Assembly (NCBI GenBank): GCA_023229665.1
Contig: JALNYW010000003.1
Coordinates: 1-56,951 of the forward strand
Length of the DNA stretch: 56,951 bases
From: Patescibacteria group bacterium
Lineage (GTDB): Bacteria; Patescibacteriota; Patescibacteriia; 2-12-FULL-60-25
Direction: 5' to 3'
Of this stretch, positions 29,632 to 38,170 are shown piece after piece. The notes under the pieces are model-generated. The model ran no database searches. It worked only from the letters and a program-made list of their open reading frames with translations, and was not told the origin of the DNA. The position numbers and the translations under genes are program-made. How positions within the stretch are numbered: the first letter of the stretch is position 1; each line of letters begins with the position of its first letter.

Positions 29632-29793
29632 TCGTACAGAAAGGCTTCCGTAAGCACGACGTAGGCGGGGTTCGTCGCCCGCACGGAAGCGCGAATCAGG
29701 CACGTAAAGCCTGCCTCCTGTCACATCGGGACTCAGGGACCCGGCGAGCGGATTGAGTAGTAGCAGTACACACTCGTAGAAGGAGGCAAGCAG
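29632..29793 (+). promoter_or_regulatory. Structured leader of the coat gene
   Basis: 162 bp without a gene. Hairpin 1: GCTTCCGT (29644-29651) with ACGGAAGC (29683-29690), with an inner GGCG/CGCC helix. Hairpin 2: CAGGC (29697-29701)/GCCTG (29709-29713), loop ACGTAAA. The coat ribosome site AAGGAGG follows 60 bp later. It could be a processing/stability element or a site for translational control of the most abundant virion protein. Confidence 0.5.
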
Positions 29794-31029
29794 ATGAGCA
29801 ATACTCTCTTGACCCCGACCGCCTTGACTCGCGAGGCACTTCGGGTCCTGCATAACAACCTCGCCTTCGCCCGCGGAGTCAACCGGCAGTACTCGAAAGA
29901 GTTTGCCGTGTCCGGCGCGAAGATCGGGTCCACCGTCAACATCCGCAAACCGAACCGGTACTTCGTCCGTACCGGCGCCGCGATCAACGTCCAGAACACG
30001 TCCGAGGCGTACACCTCGCTCTCGCTGGACACCCAATGGGGCATCGACGTGTCGTTCTCCTCGGCCGAACTGACCCTCTCTCTCGACGATTTCTCCAAGC
30101 GCATCCTTACGCCGGCGATGGCGCGGATCGCTTCGAAGATCGACGAGGCGGGGCTGGCCCTCTACACCGACGTGTACAACATCGTCGGCACGTTCGCGAC
30201 GACTCCCGGCTCGGCGTCGGGCGGCACGGGCCTCCTGAAGTACACCGTCCCCGGCATCTACCTGAACGCGGGCATGATCCTGGACCACAACTCCTGCCCC
30301 CGTGACGGAAACCGGCGCTGCATCCTCGGCCCCGCTGCGATGGCGTCCTCGGTGGACGGCCTCTCCGGCCTCTACAACCCGCAGGGGATCATCTCCAAGC
30401 AGTTCCAGAAGGGACTGATGGGGAACGCCCTCGACTTCGACTTCGCGATGGACCAGAACGTCGCGACGCACACCAACGGGACCCGGGCGGTTTCCGGCGA
30501 GATCACGGTGCAGGCGACGTGGAGTTCCGGCGCCAGTCTGTCCCTGACCGGCGGAACGGCGACCATCAAGAAGGGCGATGTCCTCACTGTCGCCGATGTC
30601 TACATGGTCAACCCCGAAAACGGCGCGTCCACCGGCGTCCTCCAGCCCTTCGTCGTTACGGCCAACGTGACGATGAGCGGCACCACGACGGTCGCGATCT
30701 CTCCGACCCCGAAGCTCGCGTCTTCGACCGTCGCCGATGGGAACATCAACCGCGTGCCGACCGCCAGCGACAAGGTGGTCTGGTTCGGCGCCACCGGCTC
30801 CCAAGGTCCGCAGAACATGGCGTACCACCAGGACGCCTTCACGCTCGGAACGGCCGACCTCGAACTGCCGAAGGGCGTGGATTTCGCGGCCCGCGAGAAC
30901 TACGACGGCATCTCGATGAGGATCGTGCGGGCCTACGATGTCAATTCGGACCAATTCCCCTGTCGAATCGATGTCCTCGGAGGCTGGAAGACTTTACGGC
31001 CTGAATTGGCGTGTAGAATCACGGGGTAG
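29794..31029 (+). CDS. Major capsid (coat) protein, P22 gp5-like
   Basis: A 411-residue coat protein close in length to P22 gp5 (430). The N-terminus MSNTLLTPTALTREALRVLH with NNLAFARGVNRQYSKEFA, then KIGSTVNIRKPNRYFVRTG and LDTQWGIDVSFSSAELTLSL follow the P22 coat (HK97 fold) pattern. A central domain rich in Thr/Ser (~230-320) corresponds to the telokin-like I-domain insertion. Start ATG 29794 after AAGGAGGCAAGCAG. Confidence 0.9.
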   Translation: MSNTLLTPTALTREALRVLHNNLAFARGVNRQYSKEFAVSGAKIGSTVNIRKPNRYFVRTGAAINVQNTSEAYTSLSLDTQWGIDVSFSSAELTLSLDDFSKRILTPAMARIASKIDEAGLALYTDVYNIVGTFATTPGSASGGTGLLKYTVPGIYLNAGMILDHNSCPRDGNRRCILGPAAMASSVDGLSGLYNPQGIISKQFQKGLMGNALDFDFAMDQNVATHTNGTRAVSGEITVQATWSSGASLSLTGGTATIKKGDVLTVADVYMVNPENGASTGVLQPFVVTANVTMSGTTTVAISPTPKLASSTVADGNINRVPTASDKVVWFGATGSQGPQNMAYHQDAFTLGTADLELPKGVDFAARENYDGISMRIVRAYDVNSDQFPCRIDVLGGWKTLRPELACRITG

Positions 31030-31081
31030 GACAACAATAGAACATGGCATACTTCGGCAAAAAAGAGTTGACATCCTCGCC

Positions 31082-31122
31082 CCTTTGTGGTGTTAATGAT
31101 GATACGTCATTAACCCACAAGG
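31082..31122 (+). promoter_or_regulatory. Long hairpin covering the ribosome site of the HNH gene
   Basis: GTTAATGA (31092-31099) pairs with TCATTAAC (31107-31114), extended by GTGG/CCAC and CCTT/AAGG with single-base bulges: about 16 bp in all. The 3' strand includes AAGG of the AAGGAGG ribosome site of the HNH gene starting at 31131. No U tract follows, so it looks like a translation block rather than a terminator. Confidence 0.6.
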
Positions 31123-31130
31123 AGGCCGGG

Positions 31131-31937
31131 ATGGACTATTTCTCGGACCCGAAGGTATGTTGCATTAAGGGGTGCGACAAGGAAACCGTCGCGCTCGGGA
31201 TGTGCGTGAATCACTGGCGGCGGAACCGAAAACACGGATCACCGATGGGCCGTCAGACAATGCAGTGGGTCTACCGTGGTTTGTCCGATGAGGAAAAGTT
31301 CTGGGCACAGGTTCAGAAAACCGATACCTGCTGGAACTGGACTTCAGGGAAAGATCAAGACGGCTACGGCAGTTTCAAGGGGAGGGTGGGAGATCGCGTC
31401 TACCGAAGGGCGCACAGGTTCGCGTATGCCCTCGTCCACGGGCCGATCCCCGGTGGGATGTGCGTCTGCCACAAGTGCGACAACCCGCCCTGCGTCAACC
31501 CGGAGCACTTGTTCCTCGGGACCGAGAGCGACAACATGAACGACAAAATCTCCAAGGGTCGGCATCGTGCGGCCTTCGGGGAGGATGCCGGTCGCGCCAT
31601 TCTCACCGAGGAGCAGGTCCGCGCCATCCTCATCGACCCTCGTCCGCACACGGCGATCGCCGCCGACTACGGGGTGAAGGGCGCCACGATCGGGAGCATC
31701 AAGCAGCGCGTGTCGTGGTCCCATATCTCGGGCATCGAACCGGTCCACGCGGTTCGCGTCAGCGCCCACAAGGGAGTCAGCGACAAGATCACGCCTGAGA
31801 TAGTGGTCGGCATCCGCGCAAGCAACGAATCGTACAGCAGACTCGCGCAGCAGTTCGGCGTGAGCATCAGCACCATCTGTGACATCCGAAAGAAACGCTC
31901 TTGGGCACACGTAACCAGCCCTCAAGAAGGAGGATAG
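31131..31937 (+). CDS. HNH homing endonuclease with C-terminal HTH repeats
   Basis: A 268-residue protein of a different HNH type from the minus-strand copies. N-terminal zinc motif (CCIKGCDK...C), then TCWNWTSGKDQDGYGSFKG, RAHRFAYALVHGPIPGGMCV and CHKCDNPPCVNPEHLFLGTE (HNH core, ~104-130), then two helix-turn-helix repeats, LTEEQVRAI...YGVKGATIGSI and a second ending FGVSISTICDIRKKRSW. Inserted between coat and the next head gene; its ribosome site lies in the hairpin at 31082-31122. Confidence 0.88.
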   Translation: MDYFSDPKVCCIKGCDKETVALGMCVNHWRRNRKHGSPMGRQTMQWVYRGLSDEEKFWAQVQKTDTCWNWTSGKDQDGYGSFKGRVGDRVYRRAHRFAYALVHGPIPGGMCVCHKCDNPPCVNPEHLFLGTESDNMNDKISKGRHRAAFGEDAGRAILTEEQVRAILIDPRPHTAIAADYGVKGATIGSIKQRVSWSHISGIEPVHAVRVSAHKGVSDKITPEIVVGIRASNESYSRLAQQFGVSISTICDIRKKRSWAHVTSPQEGG

Positions 31938-31941
31938 CCTC

Positions 31942-32229
31942 ATGACCGCACCGAACAGCGAAACGGGAAGTTTGGAGCAGCAGATCGGCAACGACAACCC
32001 CGATGGAATCGTCATCGGGCAGGCCGCCGCGAGCCTCGTCGGGTTCTACGGTGCTACTCCGGTGGCGCAGACGGCCTCCACGGGTGGTGCCGCAGTCGCG
32101 ACGACCGCGGCGATCTCGACGACCACGACCAAGTGGGGATTCTCCACGTCCACGCAGGCGAACGACCTCGTGACGATGGTGAACGATCTCTACAGCAAAC
32201 TCGTGAGCCTCGGAATCCTGTCGGCGTAG
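31942..32229 (+). CDS. Small head-cluster protein
   Basis: A 95-residue Thr/Ala-rich protein. IVIGQAAASLVGFYGATPVA (~23-42) carries the G(F/Y)(F/Y)G.TPVAQ motif common in small proteins next to phage coat genes, possibly head fibre or decoration proteins. The C-terminus is one helix (LVTMVNDLYSKLVSLGIL). Start ATG 31942 after AAGGAGGATAGCCTC. Confidence 0.6.
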   Translation: MTAPNSETGSLEQQIGNDNPDGIVIGQAAASLVGFYGATPVAQTASTGGAAVATTAAISTTTTKWGFSTSTQANDLVTMVNDLYSKLVSLGILSA

Positions 32230-32298
32230 GCCGGCAACGGAAGAACAAAACCAACGCGGGAGGGGCCGGACGCGGCCCCTCCCCTTCATGGAGGCAGA

Positions 32299-33015
32299 TT
32301 GAAGATCGTCATCGCGACCCCGTTTTACGAGATGAAAGGATTTTCCCCGTACATTTCCAGTCTTGCGAAAACGCTTTCCCTGCTTCACAAGCTCGGCATC
32401 GAATGCGACTATTGGGACCTGTCGGGAGATTCCTACGTGGACCGTGCGCGGAACACCATAGCGAACGAGTTCATGAAGACGGACGCGACGCACCTGATAT
32501 TCATAGATTCGGACATGGCGTGGGACCTCGATGGATTTGGGAATCTCCTTCAGGCGGACGTGGACATTGTGGGGGCCGGATACCCCTGCAAGAACCAATG
32601 GGACTTCTACTCGTGCATCCTGAACGTGAACGACGACGAACTGAAGACCCCGAAGGTAGACCCGAAGACGGGCCTCATCAGCGCATGGGGCGTTCCGACG
32701 GGGTTCATGAAAATCCGGCGAGAAGTGTTCCTGAAGTTGGCTGAGAAAATGCCGGACAACAAGTACGAATGCAGCAAGGACGAGGACGGAAAGGAGTCGT
32801 ACCACTATAACTTCTTCGGCAGGATCCCTCCGATGGGCGAGGACATCTCGTTCTGTCGGCGGTGGGTTTCGATCGGCGGAGAATTGTGGGTAGAGCCGAG
32901 GGTGACGATCACTCATTTTGGCGTTAAGGGGTGGGAGGGCAATTACCACGAGTTCCTGTTGTCGTGTCCTGGCGGGAGCAATGATCCGCTGAGGAAGGTG
33001 GCCGTTCCGGCGTGA
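32299..33015 (+). CDS. Family 2-like glycosyltransferase
   Basis: A 238-residue GT-A fold enzyme. MKIVIATPFYEMKGFSPYIS at the N-terminus, THLIFIDSDMAWD (~69-81) with the DxD metal/nucleotide-sugar site, and AWGVPTGFMKIRREVF (~129-144). Soluble, no membrane segment. First gene of a coupled four-gene cassette that may decorate the virion, the host surface or phage DNA. Start TTG 32299, four bases after GGAGG. Confidence 0.8.
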   Translation: MKIVIATPFYEMKGFSPYISSLAKTLSLLHKLGIECDYWDLSGDSYVDRARNTIANEFMKTDATHLIFIDSDMAWDLDGFGNLLQADVDIVGAGYPCKNQWDFYSCILNVNDDELKTPKVDPKTGLISAWGVPTGFMKIRREVFLKLAEKMPDNKYECSKDEDGKESYHYNFFGRIPPMGEDISFCRRWVSIGGELWVEPRVTITHFGVKGWEGNYHEFLLSCPGGSNDPLRKVAVPA

Positions 33016-33524
33016 AGGATTGCTACAAAGACATCTTCGGGTGGTTCCCGGAGAGTAACGCGCAATACCTTGAGGACCTGATGGCGAGTCTGAACGCGAA
33101 ATCGGTGATCGAGATCGGGAGCTTCCTCGGGAAGTCCACGACGTTCTTTGCGGCCAGGGTTGATCGCGTAACGGCGATAGACACCTTCAAGGGGAACGAC
33201 GAGCACTACATGGGTACGGTGAAGTCCCTGATGCCGAATCTGTACGATGAGTACCGAAGGAACACGGGCAAATTCGGAAATATCACTACGTTGGTAATGC
33301 CGTCCTTGGATGCCGCGAAATTGAACTTGGAGGCCGACCTGATCTACTTGGACGGGTCGCATAAGTACGGCGACGTGAAGGCCGACATTGAGGCATGGAG
33401 GGGGCGCGGGTTCCTTTGCGGCGATGATTTTCACTTTCCCGAGGTTCAGATCGCGGTAGAGCGGTTGATCCCCGGATATCACACCGATGGGAGGATGTGG
33501 AGTGAACCCCGCCCTCGCGCTTGA
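33012..33524 (+). CDS. Class I SAM-dependent methyltransferase
   Basis: A 170-residue Rossmann methyltransferase: motif I VIEIGSFLGKSTTFF (~31-45), acidic loop AIDTF (~55-59), and LIYLDGSHKYGDVKADIEAW (~111-130) with GFLCGDDFHF, the Methyltransf_24 pattern found in sugar and cell-surface modification clusters. Start GTG 33012 overlaps the glycosyltransferase stop. Its 3' end overlaps the LicD-like gene. Confidence 0.8.
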   Translation: MKDCYKDIFGWFPESNAQYLEDLMASLNAKSVIEIGSFLGKSTTFFAARVDRVTAIDTFKGNDEHYMGTVKSLMPNLYDEYRRNTGKFGNITTLVMPSLDAAKLNLEADLIYLDGSHKYGDVKADIEAWRGRGFLCGDDFHFPEVQIAVERLIPGYHTDGRMWSEPRPRA

Positions 33525-34011
33525 GGTCCTGTCGGAAGGGACAAAGTTGCTCGCCGACACTAATTGGTGGGTGTCTGCCGGCACAGCTCTCGGCGCCTAC
33601 CGGGACGCCTTGAGCGACGAATTCTTGGCAAGGGACACGGACCTTGACGTGGAGGTCGAAGGGTACATCGACCTGAAGCCGATATTCATGGACAGCGGAT
33701 TCAAGGTACACACGGAAGCGTCCGTTGGTCCCGTGAAGTGCCAACTAGCGCTTGTGAAGAATGGGATTATCTTCGACATCTATTTCTACACTCGCGGAGT
33801 AAGCGATTTCGTGAATTTCAGCGAGTTCGGGGCGGTGGTGGTTCCATCGCACCTGATCGACAACGCCAAAATCGTCAATGTCCGAGGCATCGACCTGCGC
33901 TTTCCGTCTCCGCCGGAGGAATATCTTGCGACTCGGTACGGGAAGGATTGGGCCATCCCGCAACCGAAAAAGAATTGGTGGGAGCAAGCCGCCAACATGG
34001 TGCGACCATGA
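33502..34011 (+). CDS. LicD-like sugar-phosphate transferase
   Basis: A 169-residue protein: WWVSAGTALGAYRD (~20-33) and FLARDTDLDVEVEG (~40-53) give the GT.LGA.R....RDTD.D nucleotidyltransferase-fold signature of the LicD/fukutin family, which transfers phosphocholine or similar groups to sugars. IIFDIYFY (~88-95) and YLATRYGKDW (~143-152) match later motifs. Start GTG 33502 after GGAGGATGTGGA. Confidence 0.75.
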   Translation: MNPALALEVLSEGTKLLADTNWWVSAGTALGAYRDALSDEFLARDTDLDVEVEGYIDLKPIFMDSGFKVHTEASVGPVKCQLALVKNGIIFDIYFYTRGVSDFVNFSEFGAVVVPSHLIDNAKIVNVRGIDLRFPSPPEEYLATRYGKDWAIPQPKKNWWEQAANMVRP

Positions 34012-34388
34012 AGATCGGATTCACGGTCGGCGTATGGGACCTGCTCCATGAGGGGCATCGGATCTTCATGGGGAAGTGCCGCGGGGAATGCGACTATCTC
34101 GTCGTCGGCGTGATGACGGATTATTGGGTGAGGGTCCAGAAGGGACACGATCGGCCGAAAGAATCTCTCCAGAAGCGGATGGAAAACGTCAGGCCGTTCG
34201 CGGACAGAGTGATCGCAATCAACACCCTGAACATGAGGCACTACCTACAAATGTCGGATGTCTGGATCAAGTCCGTTGAGCAGAAGAATATGCTTCCCGA
34301 GGAGTGGCCGAATACGGTATGGTTGCCAAGAACTCCGGGTGTTTCAACGACGGAGATAATCGAAAGAAAAGAGGAGGCATCACAATGA
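34008..34388 (+). CDS. Cytidylyltransferase (TagD/glycerol-3-phosphate type)
   Basis: A 126-residue nucleotidyltransferase. GFTVGVWDLLHEGHRIFM (~4-21) holds the HxGH motif and SVEQKNMLPEEWPNT leads to RTPGVSTTEII near the end, the RTxGISTT motif that binds CTP. It would activate a small alcohol phosphate as CDP-X for the LicD-like enzyme directly upstream. Start ATG 34008 overlaps that gene. Confidence 0.85.
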   Translation: MKIGFTVGVWDLLHEGHRIFMGKCRGECDYLVVGVMTDYWVRVQKGHDRPKESLQKRMENVRPFADRVIAINTLNMRHYLQMSDVWIKSVEQKNMLPEEWPNTVWLPRTPGVSTTEIIERKEEASQ

Positions 34389-34576
34389 AGGGATCAAGCA
34401 AGGCGGGTTCGTTGGGCGGTGCGAAGATCAAGCCGGTTACGGGGAAAGAGGGCATCAAGAGCGGCGGAGCGAACGTCCCGAACACGAAGCCGGCCTTCGC
34501 CGAGCATGGGTTCGCCCCTTCGGCGAAGACGAACGTGCCGTGCAGCGGGGGCAAGGGCACCGGCGGGAAGTTGTAA
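34385..34576 (+). CDS. Small Gly/Lys-rich protein
   Basis: A 63-residue low-complexity protein, MKGSSKAGSLGGAKIKPVTG onward, rich in Gly, Lys and Ala. Start ATG 34385 after GAGGAGGCATCACA, overlapping the cytidylyltransferase stop. Similar tiny basic proteins occur among head genes of podophages; role unknown. Confidence 0.5.
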   Translation: MKGSSKAGSLGGAKIKPVTGKEGIKSGGANVPNTKPAFAEHGFAPSAKTNVPCSGGKGTGGKL

Positions 34577-34580
34577 CGCC

Positions 34581-34781
34581 ATGCCCAAGGGAACGAAGGT
34601 CGAAGAGATGTACGATGCCATGAAGGCCGAGGGCATGGACAAGGGGAAGGCGGCGCGGATCGCGCAGTCGAAAACCGGCTTGGCTCTCGCGACGGGCAAG
34701 CCGCCGAAATCTAAGGTTAAGAAACCCGAACCGATCAAGGCGTTCATGACGCGAAGAAATAAAAAAGAGGGGAAGAAATAA
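34581..34781 (+). CDS. Small conserved phage protein
   Basis: A 66-residue basic protein. KVEEMYDAMKAEGMDKGKAA then RIAQSKTGLAL (~6-36) follows a motif seen in many small phage proteins (Y..MKA.G..KGKAARIA...TG). Function unknown; probably a helical nucleic-acid or assembly factor. Start ATG 34581. Confidence 0.55.
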   Translation: MPKGTKVEEMYDAMKAEGMDKGKAARIAQSKTGLALATGKPPKSKVKKPEPIKAFMTRRNKKEGKK

Positions 34782-34782
34782 C

Positions 34783-35271
34783 ATGGCCGACGAGTCGGGT
34801 TTCCCGAGGAAGATGTACAACGACGTGCATGACGTGATCGAAGTGGACTGCCAGGAGACGCTGGACCTGGCGCTCTCCCGCGGGTGGAAGCTCGTCCCGC
34901 CGGCACTCAACACGATCCCGAAGTTGAAGGAGAAGATCGCCGAGGTCGAGAAGGAACTGAAGGAGTTGAAGCAGAACCTCGCGGCGAAGATCCACGAAAC
35001 CGAAGTCGCCATGCAGGCCGAGAAGATCCTCGAAAAGATGCAGGCCGAGAAATCCGCCAAGGAAGCCGAGGCGAAGAAGTTGGCCGAGGATCAGGCGGCA
35101 CAGGCGGAACTCGACGCCGAGGAGAAGGCCAAGGCCGATGCGAAGAAGTTGGCCGAGGCGCAGGTCGCCGTGGAGGAGGGGGAATCCGCGCCCGAACCTA
35201 CCGCGGCGGGAACGAAGTCGGCGCCATTTTCGGCATCAAGGATCGCCGACCACCTGAAGGGGAAGAAGTAA
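34783..35271 (+). CDS. Coiled-coil head-cluster protein
   Basis: A 162-residue protein. A short N-terminal domain (MYNDVHDVIEVDCQETLDLA) is followed by a long Ala/Glu/Lys coiled coil at ~45-125 and a basic tail (SASRIADHLKGKK). Located just upstream of the gp4-like gene. Possibly a minor virion or assembly protein. Start ATG 34783, two bases after the previous stop. Confidence 0.55.
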   Translation: MADESGFPRKMYNDVHDVIEVDCQETLDLALSRGWKLVPPALNTIPKLKEKIAEVEKELKELKQNLAAKIHETEVAMQAEKILEKMQAEKSAKEAEAKKLAEDQAAQAELDAEEKAKADAKKLAEAQVAVEEGESAPEPTAAGTKSAPFSASRIADHLKGKK

Positions 35272-35277
35272 CCGGCC

Positions 35278-36012
35278 ATGACCTTCACCGTCTACGACAT
35301 CATCCGACTCGCGCTTCTGGACATCGGGGCGATCGCCAAGTCCGAGGCGTTGGATGCCGACGAGTCGGCCGACGCCCTGAAGATCCTGAACATGCTCTTG
35401 GATGAGTGGTCCGCAGAAAGCACGATGGTGGTCGGGACGGTCATGGAGAGCCAGGTCCTCACGGCGAGCGATGGCACCTACACGATCGGAGCGTCCGGGG
35501 CGGACATTACATCGTCCAAACCGACCGCGATCACCGAGGCGTTCGTTCGGGACTCTGACAATAATGATTCCGTTGTGCGCGTAGTGACCTTGGGCGAGTG
35601 GAACTCCTACGGCGACAAGACCGGCACGGGGCGTCCTGAGTCGCTTTACTACGATCCGGGGGCGACACAGCAGGCGGCGCACAAGGGAACGATCAATCTC
35701 TACCCTCTGCCCGACAGTTCGACCACGTACACGCTCTTCTTTGGTGGTCAGAAGCCCCTAACGGAGTTCTCGGCGGTCGCCAATGCGGTCACGCTCGCTC
35801 CGGCGTACCTGAGGGCATTACGGCTGAATTTGGCGGTGGATCTGTGGCCGGGGTACTTCTCCGAGAAGGGCGCCCCGGTGCCGGATGCCATAAAGCGCGA
35901 GGCGCAGCGGGCGCGGGCCGTGATCGAGGCGATGAATTCCAAGCAGGTGATCTGCGGCATGGAGATACCCGGTCAAACTGGCGGTGGCTTCAACATCAAC
36001 ACGGGGGATTAA
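35278..36012 (+). CDS. Head-completion protein, P22 gp4-like
   Basis: A 244-residue tail accessory factor. DIIRLALLDIGAIAKSEALD, ADESADALKILNMLLDEWSA and the C-terminal LAPAYLRALRLNLAVDLWPG match the P22 gp4 family, whose ring binds under the portal and closes the head. Longer than P22 gp4 (166) by an extra beta segment in the middle. Start ATG 35278, directly upstream of the gp10-like gene as in P22. Confidence 0.82.
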   Translation: MTFTVYDIIRLALLDIGAIAKSEALDADESADALKILNMLLDEWSAESTMVVGTVMESQVLTASDGTYTIGASGADITSSKPTAITEAFVRDSDNNDSVVRVVTLGEWNSYGDKTGTGRPESLYYDPGATQQAAHKGTINLYPLPDSSTTYTLFFGGQKPLTEFSAVANAVTLAPAYLRALRLNLAVDLWPGYFSEKGAPVPDAIKREAQRARAVIEAMNSKQVICGMEIPGQTGGGFNINTGD

Positions 36013-36015
36013 ACG

Positions 36016-37482
36016 GTGAAAATCCCGTTCGTCGGTGGCACTTACAACGCGGTATCCGGTGCCATCGACGCCTCCCGTGCCATCAATTTTTACCCCGAAG
36101 TCTCCCAAGAAGATTCCAAGAGCGTCGTTTCCGTGATCGGGACCCCAGGGACGGCGCTTTGGGCCACGGTCGGGTCGGGTGTGATCCGCGGTCAGCACAT
36201 TTTCAATTCCGTCATGTTCGTCGTGTCGGGAAACAAGTTGTATTCCGTGACGACGGCGGGAGTAAGTACCGAATTGGGTACGCTTCAAACCTCGACCGGA
36301 CCTGTTTCCATGAAAAACAACGGGTTAGCGTCGGCCGGCATCGGCGGGAATCAACTGATCGTGGTAGACGGGACCGCCGGATACCTGTACAACGTGGCTA
36401 CATCGGCGTTTTCGACCATTTCCGGGGGTGGATTTCCCGCCAATCCGGTCATGGCGGCGTACATGGACGGGTACTTCATCGTGTTCGGGTCGGGGAAAAT
36501 GGCCTATGCTGTCAGCAACTTGTACGATGGTTCCACGTGGAACGCTCTCGCGACGGCTTCGATCATCGCCTCGCCTGACGCCATCGTTTCGGTGATCTCC
36601 GCGCACAATCAGTTGTGGTTCCTGAAGAGTGAGACATCGGAAGTCTGGTACAACGCAGGGACTCCGACCTCCCAGGGGTCGCCGTTCTCCCGAATCGCCG
36701 GTTCCGTGATCGAATTCGGCAACGCCGCCGCCTTCTCGGTGGCCCACGGCGCCGGGGCGGTATTCTTCCTCGGGAGCATCCGCGAAAATCAGGGGAGCAA
36801 GTTCGTCGGTGTCGTGAAATTGGCGGGTAACGTGCCGCAGGTCATATCCCCGCCGGCAATCAACTACCAGATCGGTCAATTTGCGACGATTTCGGACGCG
36901 ATCGCGTACATGTACTCGGATTCCGGTCATCAGTTCTACGTCCTCACGTTCCCGACCGCGAACGCGACCATCGTGTACGACGCGACGACGAATTTCTGGC
37001 ACGAGCGGTCCACGTACATCGGTGGAGCGTCATCGGTGCGCCGGCACACGGGGAACTGCTACGCATATTTCGCCGGAAAGCACCTGGTCGGCGACTATCG
37101 GGCGAACGGGAAGATTTACGAGATGTCCGCGGCGACCTACGACGACGCCGGGTATGCGCTCACGTCAATCCGGCAGGCGCAGCACTTCGCCGACAAGAAC
37201 GATGGCCGGCTGCTGTCGTATCACCGCCTGCATATTGACATCGAATCCGGTGTCGGGACGCAAACGGGGCAGGGACTCGATCCGCAGGCGGGCCTTTCGT
37301 GGTCGGACGACGGTGCGAAAACGTGGTCGAACGAATACTACAAGTCGATGGGCAAGATCGGTGAGTACAAGAAGCGGATGTCGTGGAAACGCCTCGGGGC
37401 GTCCCGCGATCGCATCTTCAAACTCACGATTTCCGACCCGGTAAAGCGCGTGATCGTCGGCGCGTTCGCGGACATCACATGA
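36016..37482 (+). CDS. DNA-stabilisation/tail hub protein, P22 gp10-like
   Basis: A 488-residue beta-rich protein, close to P22 gp10 (472). MKIPFVGGTYNAVSGAIDAS then RAINFYPEVSQ is the gp10 start signature (N.YPE), and the rest is a beta-propeller-like series (YKSMGKIGEYKKRMSWKRLG near the end). It forms the hexameric hub below gp4. Start GTG 36016; its stop overlaps the next ATG. Confidence 0.85.
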   Translation: MKIPFVGGTYNAVSGAIDASRAINFYPEVSQEDSKSVVSVIGTPGTALWATVGSGVIRGQHIFNSVMFVVSGNKLYSVTTAGVSTELGTLQTSTGPVSMKNNGLASAGIGGNQLIVVDGTAGYLYNVATSAFSTISGGGFPANPVMAAYMDGYFIVFGSGKMAYAVSNLYDGSTWNALATASIIASPDAIVSVISAHNQLWFLKSETSEVWYNAGTPTSQGSPFSRIAGSVIEFGNAAAFSVAHGAGAVFFLGSIRENQGSKFVGVVKLAGNVPQVISPPAINYQIGQFATISDAIAYMYSDSGHQFYVLTFPTANATIVYDATTNFWHERSTYIGGASSVRRHTGNCYAYFAGKHLVGDYRANGKIYEMSAATYDDAGYALTSIRQAQHFADKNDGRLLSYHRLHIDIESGVGTQTGQGLDPQAGLSWSDDGAKTWSNEYYKSMGKIGEYKKRMSWKRLGASRDRIFKLTISDPVKRVIVGAFADIT

Positions 37483-38159
37483 GGACCCCGGCCCCCATCA
37501 GGACGCCGATCGGAACGGCCGGCCCGAACGGGGTAATCGTCGTTTCCCCGGCGTGGCAGGAGTGGTTCCAGCGGTTGTCGGATTACTACGAAACCGTGTC
37601 GAAACTGATCGACCCAGGCGCGTCCAACTTCGGCCAGTCGGCCCCGGATAATCCTTCGGAAGGGTTGCTCGCCTACGCAGACGGGGTGAATTGGGACCCA
37701 GGGGGTTCGTCATCGGGCGCGGGCATCTACTTCTACACGAGCGGGGCGTGGCAACTGTTCGACATTGGCGGAGCGTTGCTGTTCGCTCCGATCGCCAAGG
37801 GCGTGACGAACGGCGATTCCCACGACCACAGCGGCGGCGATGGAGCACAAGTAGACCACGTGAACCTCGCCAGCAAGGGGACCAATACCCACGCGCAGGT
37901 AGACACACATCTTGGGGCCGCGGCGCCGCACTCAGGGCATGAAGTCACCACGGCAAAGGACGCCGCCTCAGGGTACGCAGGACTCTCAGCAGCAAGTCGG
38001 ACCACGAAGGGCGTGGACACCACCGACGACCTGATCGTGGACCTTGCGACGAAGGGGTTGGTGCTCAAGGATACGCAGGGGACGCCGCATTACTGGCGTG
38101 GAACGATATCAACCCTTGGCGTTCTTACGTTCGCGGATCTCGGTACATCGAAGCCATAA
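37479..38159 (+). CDS. Tail/fibre-attachment protein candidate
   Basis: A 226-residue protein. The N-terminal WQEWFQRLSDYYETVSKLID is helical; DSHDHSGGDGAQVDHVNLAS then THAQVDTHLG (~112-147) is the HDHSGG...ID..NL..GTNTHAQID.H motif common to phage fibre and neck proteins. The C-terminus has strands. It probably attaches to the gp10-like hub. ATG 37479 overlaps the previous stop. Confidence 0.65.
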   Translation: MRTPAPIRTPIGTAGPNGVIVVSPAWQEWFQRLSDYYETVSKLIDPGASNFGQSAPDNPSEGLLAYADGVNWDPGGSSSGAGIYFYTSGAWQLFDIGGALLFAPIAKGVTNGDSHDHSGGDGAQVDHVNLASKGTNTHAQVDTHLGAAAPHSGHEVTTAKDAASGYAGLSAASRTTKGVDTTDDLIVDLATKGLVLKDTQGTPHYWRGTISTLGVLTFADLGTSKP

Positions 38160-38170
38160 GGAGGCACGAA

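Noticed and set aside
29648..29660. CGTAAGCACG shared between the coat leader and the RNA A/B loop
   Set aside because: A ten-base match is expected by chance in a genome this size, and the surrounding sequence is not alignable.
29539..30954. Long minus-strand frame opposite the coat gene
   Set aside because: Arg/Gly/His-rich composition typical of antisense frames, with no ribosome site; the coat protein is on the plus strand.
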